From contig NZ_CP107917.1 in the NCBI RefSeq assembly GCF_036014175.1, forward strand, positions 620,001 to 684,000: a stretch of 64,000 nucleotides of DNA, in the 5' to 3' direction. Under the pieces are notes generated by a model, which saw only the letters and a list, made by a program, of their open reading frames with translations, was not told the DNA's origin and did not search any database. The DNA is from Streptomyces sp. NBC_00443. Its GTDB lineage: Bacteria; Actinomycetota; Actinomycetes; Streptomycetales; Streptomycetaceae. The position numbers were made by a program, and so were the translations under genes. Below are positions 61,767 to 64,000 of this stretch, piece by piece; the stretch's first letter is position 1; each line of letters begins with the position of its first letter.

Positions 61767-63116
61767 ATGCGAGTTCGGATGCGTACGATCCTGGCCTTGA
61801 CCGGGGCGATGGCGCTGTCCCTGGCCACCGGCTGCGCGCAGGGCGGCGCGGCCGGGTCGGGCGGGAACACGGTGACCTACTGGCTGTGGGACGCCAACCA
61901 GCTGCCCGCCTACCAGGCCTGTGCGAAGGGGTTCGAGAAGCAGAACCCGGGCCTGAACGTGAAGATCACACAGATGGGCTGGGCCGACTACTGGACCAAG
62001 CTCACCGCGAGCTTCATCGCGGGCACCGAGCCGGACGTCTTCACCGACCACATCCAGAAGTTCGGGCAGTTCGCCGACCTGAACGTGCTCGAACCGCTGG
62101 ACGACCTGGGCATCGACGACTCGGCCTACCAGGCGGGACTGGCCGCCAACTGGAAGGGCCAGGACGGCCATCGCTACGGCGCGCCCAAGGACTGGGACAC
62201 CGTCGCCCTCTTCTACAACGAGAAGATGGTCAAGGAGGCCGGGCTCACCGCCGACGGACTCGGCAGCCTCTCCTGGAACCCGAAGGACGGCGGCACCTTC
62301 GAGAAGGCCATCGCGCATCTGACCGTCGACAAGAACGGCAAGCGCGGTGACGAGGAGGGCTTCGACAAGAACAACGTCAAGGTGTACGGGATGGCGACGG
62401 GCGGCGCGGGCGACGCCGACGGGCAGACCACCTGGAGCCCGTTCGTCGCCTCGGCGGGCTGGCACTACACGGACCAGGCGCGCTGGGGCACCAAGTACCA
62501 GTACGACAGCAAGACCTTCCAGTCGGTGGTCGACTGGTACTTCGGCCTGGCGAAGAAGGGCTACCTGGCGCCCTTCACCGACTACACCGACGGCGCCAAC
62601 CCGGCCAACGCCCAGGTCGCCTCCGGTAAGGCGGCGACCGCCCTGGACGGCGCCTGGATGATCTCCACCTACTACGGCACCAAGGGGCTCGACGTCGGCA
62701 CCGCACCCACGCCGACCGGCCCGACCGGCAAGCGGGCCACCATGATGAACGGCCTCGCCGACTCCGTCACCAAGAACGCCCGCAACAAGGAGGGCGCAAA
62801 GAAGTGGGTGCGGTATCTCGCCTCGAACGAGTGCCAGAAGGCCGTCGGCGGCTACGGCATCGTCTTCCCCGCGACCCCTGACGGCACCGACGCGGCCGTG
62901 GCCGCGTACGGCAAGAAGGGCATCGACGTGTCCGCGTTCACCGAACCGGTCACCGACAGGAAGAACTCCACCACGTTCTCCTTCCCGATCACCGACCACG
63001 CGGCGGACGTGTACTCCCTGATGCGCCCCGCCATGCAGGACGTCTACGCCAACGACGCCCCGGCGAGCGGCCTGACCAGGACCAACGACCAGATCAACCT
63101 CATCCTCGGCCAGTGA
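61767..63116 (+). CDS. Extracellular sugar-binding lipoprotein (CUT1), locus C
   Basis: A 449-aa solute-binding protein. The signal peptide ends in the lipobox LATGC. The mature domain starts VTYWLWDANQLPAYQACAKG, and the hinge block RYGAPKDWDTVALFYNEKMV is typical of cluster 1 sugar-binding proteins. It starts 10 bp after the MalG-like permease and 14 bp before a Gfo/Idh/MocA dehydrogenase, so all four genes are one operon. The ligand is unknown; the dehydrogenase suggests an inositol, amino sugar or polyol-type substrate. Confidence 0.9.
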   Translation: MRVRMRTILALTGAMALSLATGCAQGGAAGSGGNTVTYWLWDANQLPAYQACAKGFEKQNPGLNVKITQMGWADYWTKLTASFIAGTEPDVFTDHIQKFGQFADLNVLEPLDDLGIDDSAYQAGLAANWKGQDGHRYGAPKDWDTVALFYNEKMVKEAGLTADGLGSLSWNPKDGGTFEKAIAHLTVDKNGKRGDEEGFDKNNVKVYGMATGGAGDADGQTTWSPFVASAGWHYTDQARWGTKYQYDSKTFQSVVDWYFGLAKKGYLAPFTDYTDGANPANAQVASGKAATALDGAWMISTYYGTKGLDVGTAPTPTGPTGKRATMMNGLADSVTKNARNKEGAKKWVRYLASNECQKAVGGYGIVFPATPDGTDAAVAAYGKKGIDVSAFTEPVTDRKNSTTFSFPITDHAADVYSLMRPAMQDVYANDAPASGLTRTNDQINLILGQ

Positions 63117-63130
63117 AAGGCACACACTCC

Positions 63131-64000
63131 ATGACGTTCTCCCTCGGCATCGTCGGCGCCGGCCAGTTCTCCGGCCAGTTCGCCACGCTGTTCCAGGCCC
63201 ACCCCGGTGTCAGCGACGTGTACGTCACCGATCTGCTGCCCGAGCGAGCCGAGCAGCTCGCCGACGCACAGGGACTGGCCGGCACCTTCCCCTCGTACGA
63301 GGCGATGCTGGAGTCGGCGGCCGTCGACGCGGTCGCCATCTTCACCCAGCGCTGGACCCACGGGCCGCTGGTGCTCCAGGGCCTGAACGCCGGCAAGCAC
63401 GTCTACTCCGCGGTCCCCATGGCGATCACCACGGAGGAGATCGCGGCGATCATCGACGCGGTCAAGGCGACCGGCCTGACCTACATGATGGGCGAGACCA
63501 GCGAGTACAACCCGGCAACCGTGCACGCACGCAACCAGATCGCGGAGGGCGCCTTCGGGCGGCTCTTCTACGCCGAGGGCGACTACGTCCACGACATGGA
63601 CCTGGGGTTCTACGAGGCGTACCAGTACAGCGGCGGCGAGAACTGGAAGGCGACCGCCAGCTATCCCCCGCTGCTGTACCCGACGCACGCGGTGGGCGGT
63701 GTGCTGGGGGCCTGGCAGACGCACGCGGTGAGCGTGTCGGCGATCGGGGTCGTGGACGACCGGGGTGACGGGGTCTTCGACAAGAACGTCAGCCAGTTCG
63801 GCAACGACGTGTCCAACGCGACCGCGCTGTTCGAGGTCGCGGGCGGTGGCTCGTTCCGTACGAACGAGTTCCGTCGGGTCGGCTACCCGTCGCACATACG
63901 GGAGTCGCGGTTCCGGTTCTTCGGCACCGAGGCGAGCATGGAGCAGCTCGCCACCGTGGCCTTCTGGCAGGACAAAAAGGGCGTCAAGGACATCAGTGAG
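63131..64000 (+). CDS. Gfo/Idh/MocA family oxidoreductase, truncated by the window end
   Basis: From the ATG at 63131 (MTFSLGIVGAGQFSGQFATL) 290 codons run open to the end of the window. The N-terminal Rossmann motif GIVGAGQ and the cofactor/substrate block GLNAGKHVYSAVPMAITTEE are family features. The later YPTHAVGGVLGAWQT region holds the conserved His of the active site. It oxidises or reduces a sugar or polyol with NAD(P). As the fourth gene of the locus C operon it probably acts on the imported substrate. The C-terminal part is missing from this window. Confidence 0.88.
   Translation, partial: MTFSLGIVGAGQFSGQFATLFQAHPGVSDVYVTDLLPERAEQLADAQGLAGTFPSYEAMLESAAVDAVAIFTQRWTHGPLVLQGLNAGKHVYSAVPMAITTEEIAAIIDAVKATGLTYMMGETSEYNPATVHARNQIAEGAFGRLFYAEGDYVHDMDLGFYEAYQYSGGENWKATASYPPLLYPTHAVGGVLGAWQTHAVSVSAIGVVDDRGDGVFDKNVSQFGNDVSNATALFEVAGGGSFRTNEFRRVGYPSHIRESRFRFFGTEASMEQLATVAFWQDKKGVKDISE

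Overview
The window is high-GC actinomycete chromosome, almost certainly Streptomyces. The evidence is strong G/C third-position bias, many GTG starts, Tat-type signal peptides on secreted enzymes, Streptomyces-type small proteins (a DUF5709 protein and other short conserved ones), and three sugar ABC importers without their own ATPases. It reads like an accessory, nutrient-scavenging part of a chromosome. I see no tRNA, rRNA, CRISPR array, integrase or insertion sequence.

Region 1 (1-12.8 kb) holds mixed metabolic genes: the start of an aromatic ring-cleavage operon (fumarylacetoacetate hydrolase plus type I extradiol dioxygenase) with a divergent TetR regulator, a second TetR regulator, an NmrA-like NAD(P)-binding protein, a GT4 glycosyltransferase coupled to an unrecognised beta-rich protein, an ABC exporter, an aldo/keto reductase, a Gfo/Idh/MocA oxidoreductase, an SDR, a frameshifted AraC regulator and a GNAT acetyltransferase.

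Region 2 (12.8-24.8 kb): a secreted GH64 beta-1,3-glucanase lies behind several LacI-type palindromes. It is followed by a sulfite-oxidase-like molybdoenzyme divergent from the soluble transhydrogenase sthA, a DUF5709 protein divergent from an amino-acid permease, a flippase/membrane glycosyltransferase pair, a SnoaL-like protein and a P-loop kinase.

Region 3 (24.8-32.7 kb) is sugar locus A: binding protein, two permeases and a 615-aa protein of unknown function. A ROK regulator and a divergent BadF/NagK-like sugar kinase share a perfect inverted repeat.

Region 4 (32.8-39.2 kb): a secreted PAP2 phosphatase with an autotransporter-type repeat, a PMT-like membrane glycosyltransferase, an RpiR regulator, a small conserved protein and a membrane-anchored CBM2 protein.

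Region 5 (39.3-50.2 kb) is sugar locus B: a secreted PL8 polysaccharide lyase, an ATP-grasp-like protein, a phosphodiesterase-HAD fusion, a hydroxyacid dehydrogenase, two permeases, a binding protein and a regulator with a DeoR-type HTH on a LacI-type sensor domain. A shared motif (GATCNATACGATC) lies before the regulator and the lyase, with a weaker copy before the binding protein. It suggests one regulon: the lyase cuts an acidic polysaccharide outside the cell and the importer takes up the products.

Region 6 (50.3-58.4 kb): a TetR regulator and a DUF35 protein share a TGGCACTnAGTGCCA-type operator. Next come a 926-aa secreted alpha/beta hydrolase, a PPOX-type flavoprotein, a PatB/MalY-type lyase, a membrane-anchored trypsin-like protease and a small protein.

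Region 7 (58.5-64 kb) is sugar locus C: a ROK regulator divergent from two permeases, a binding protein and a Gfo/Idh/MocA dehydrogenase that runs off the end of the window.
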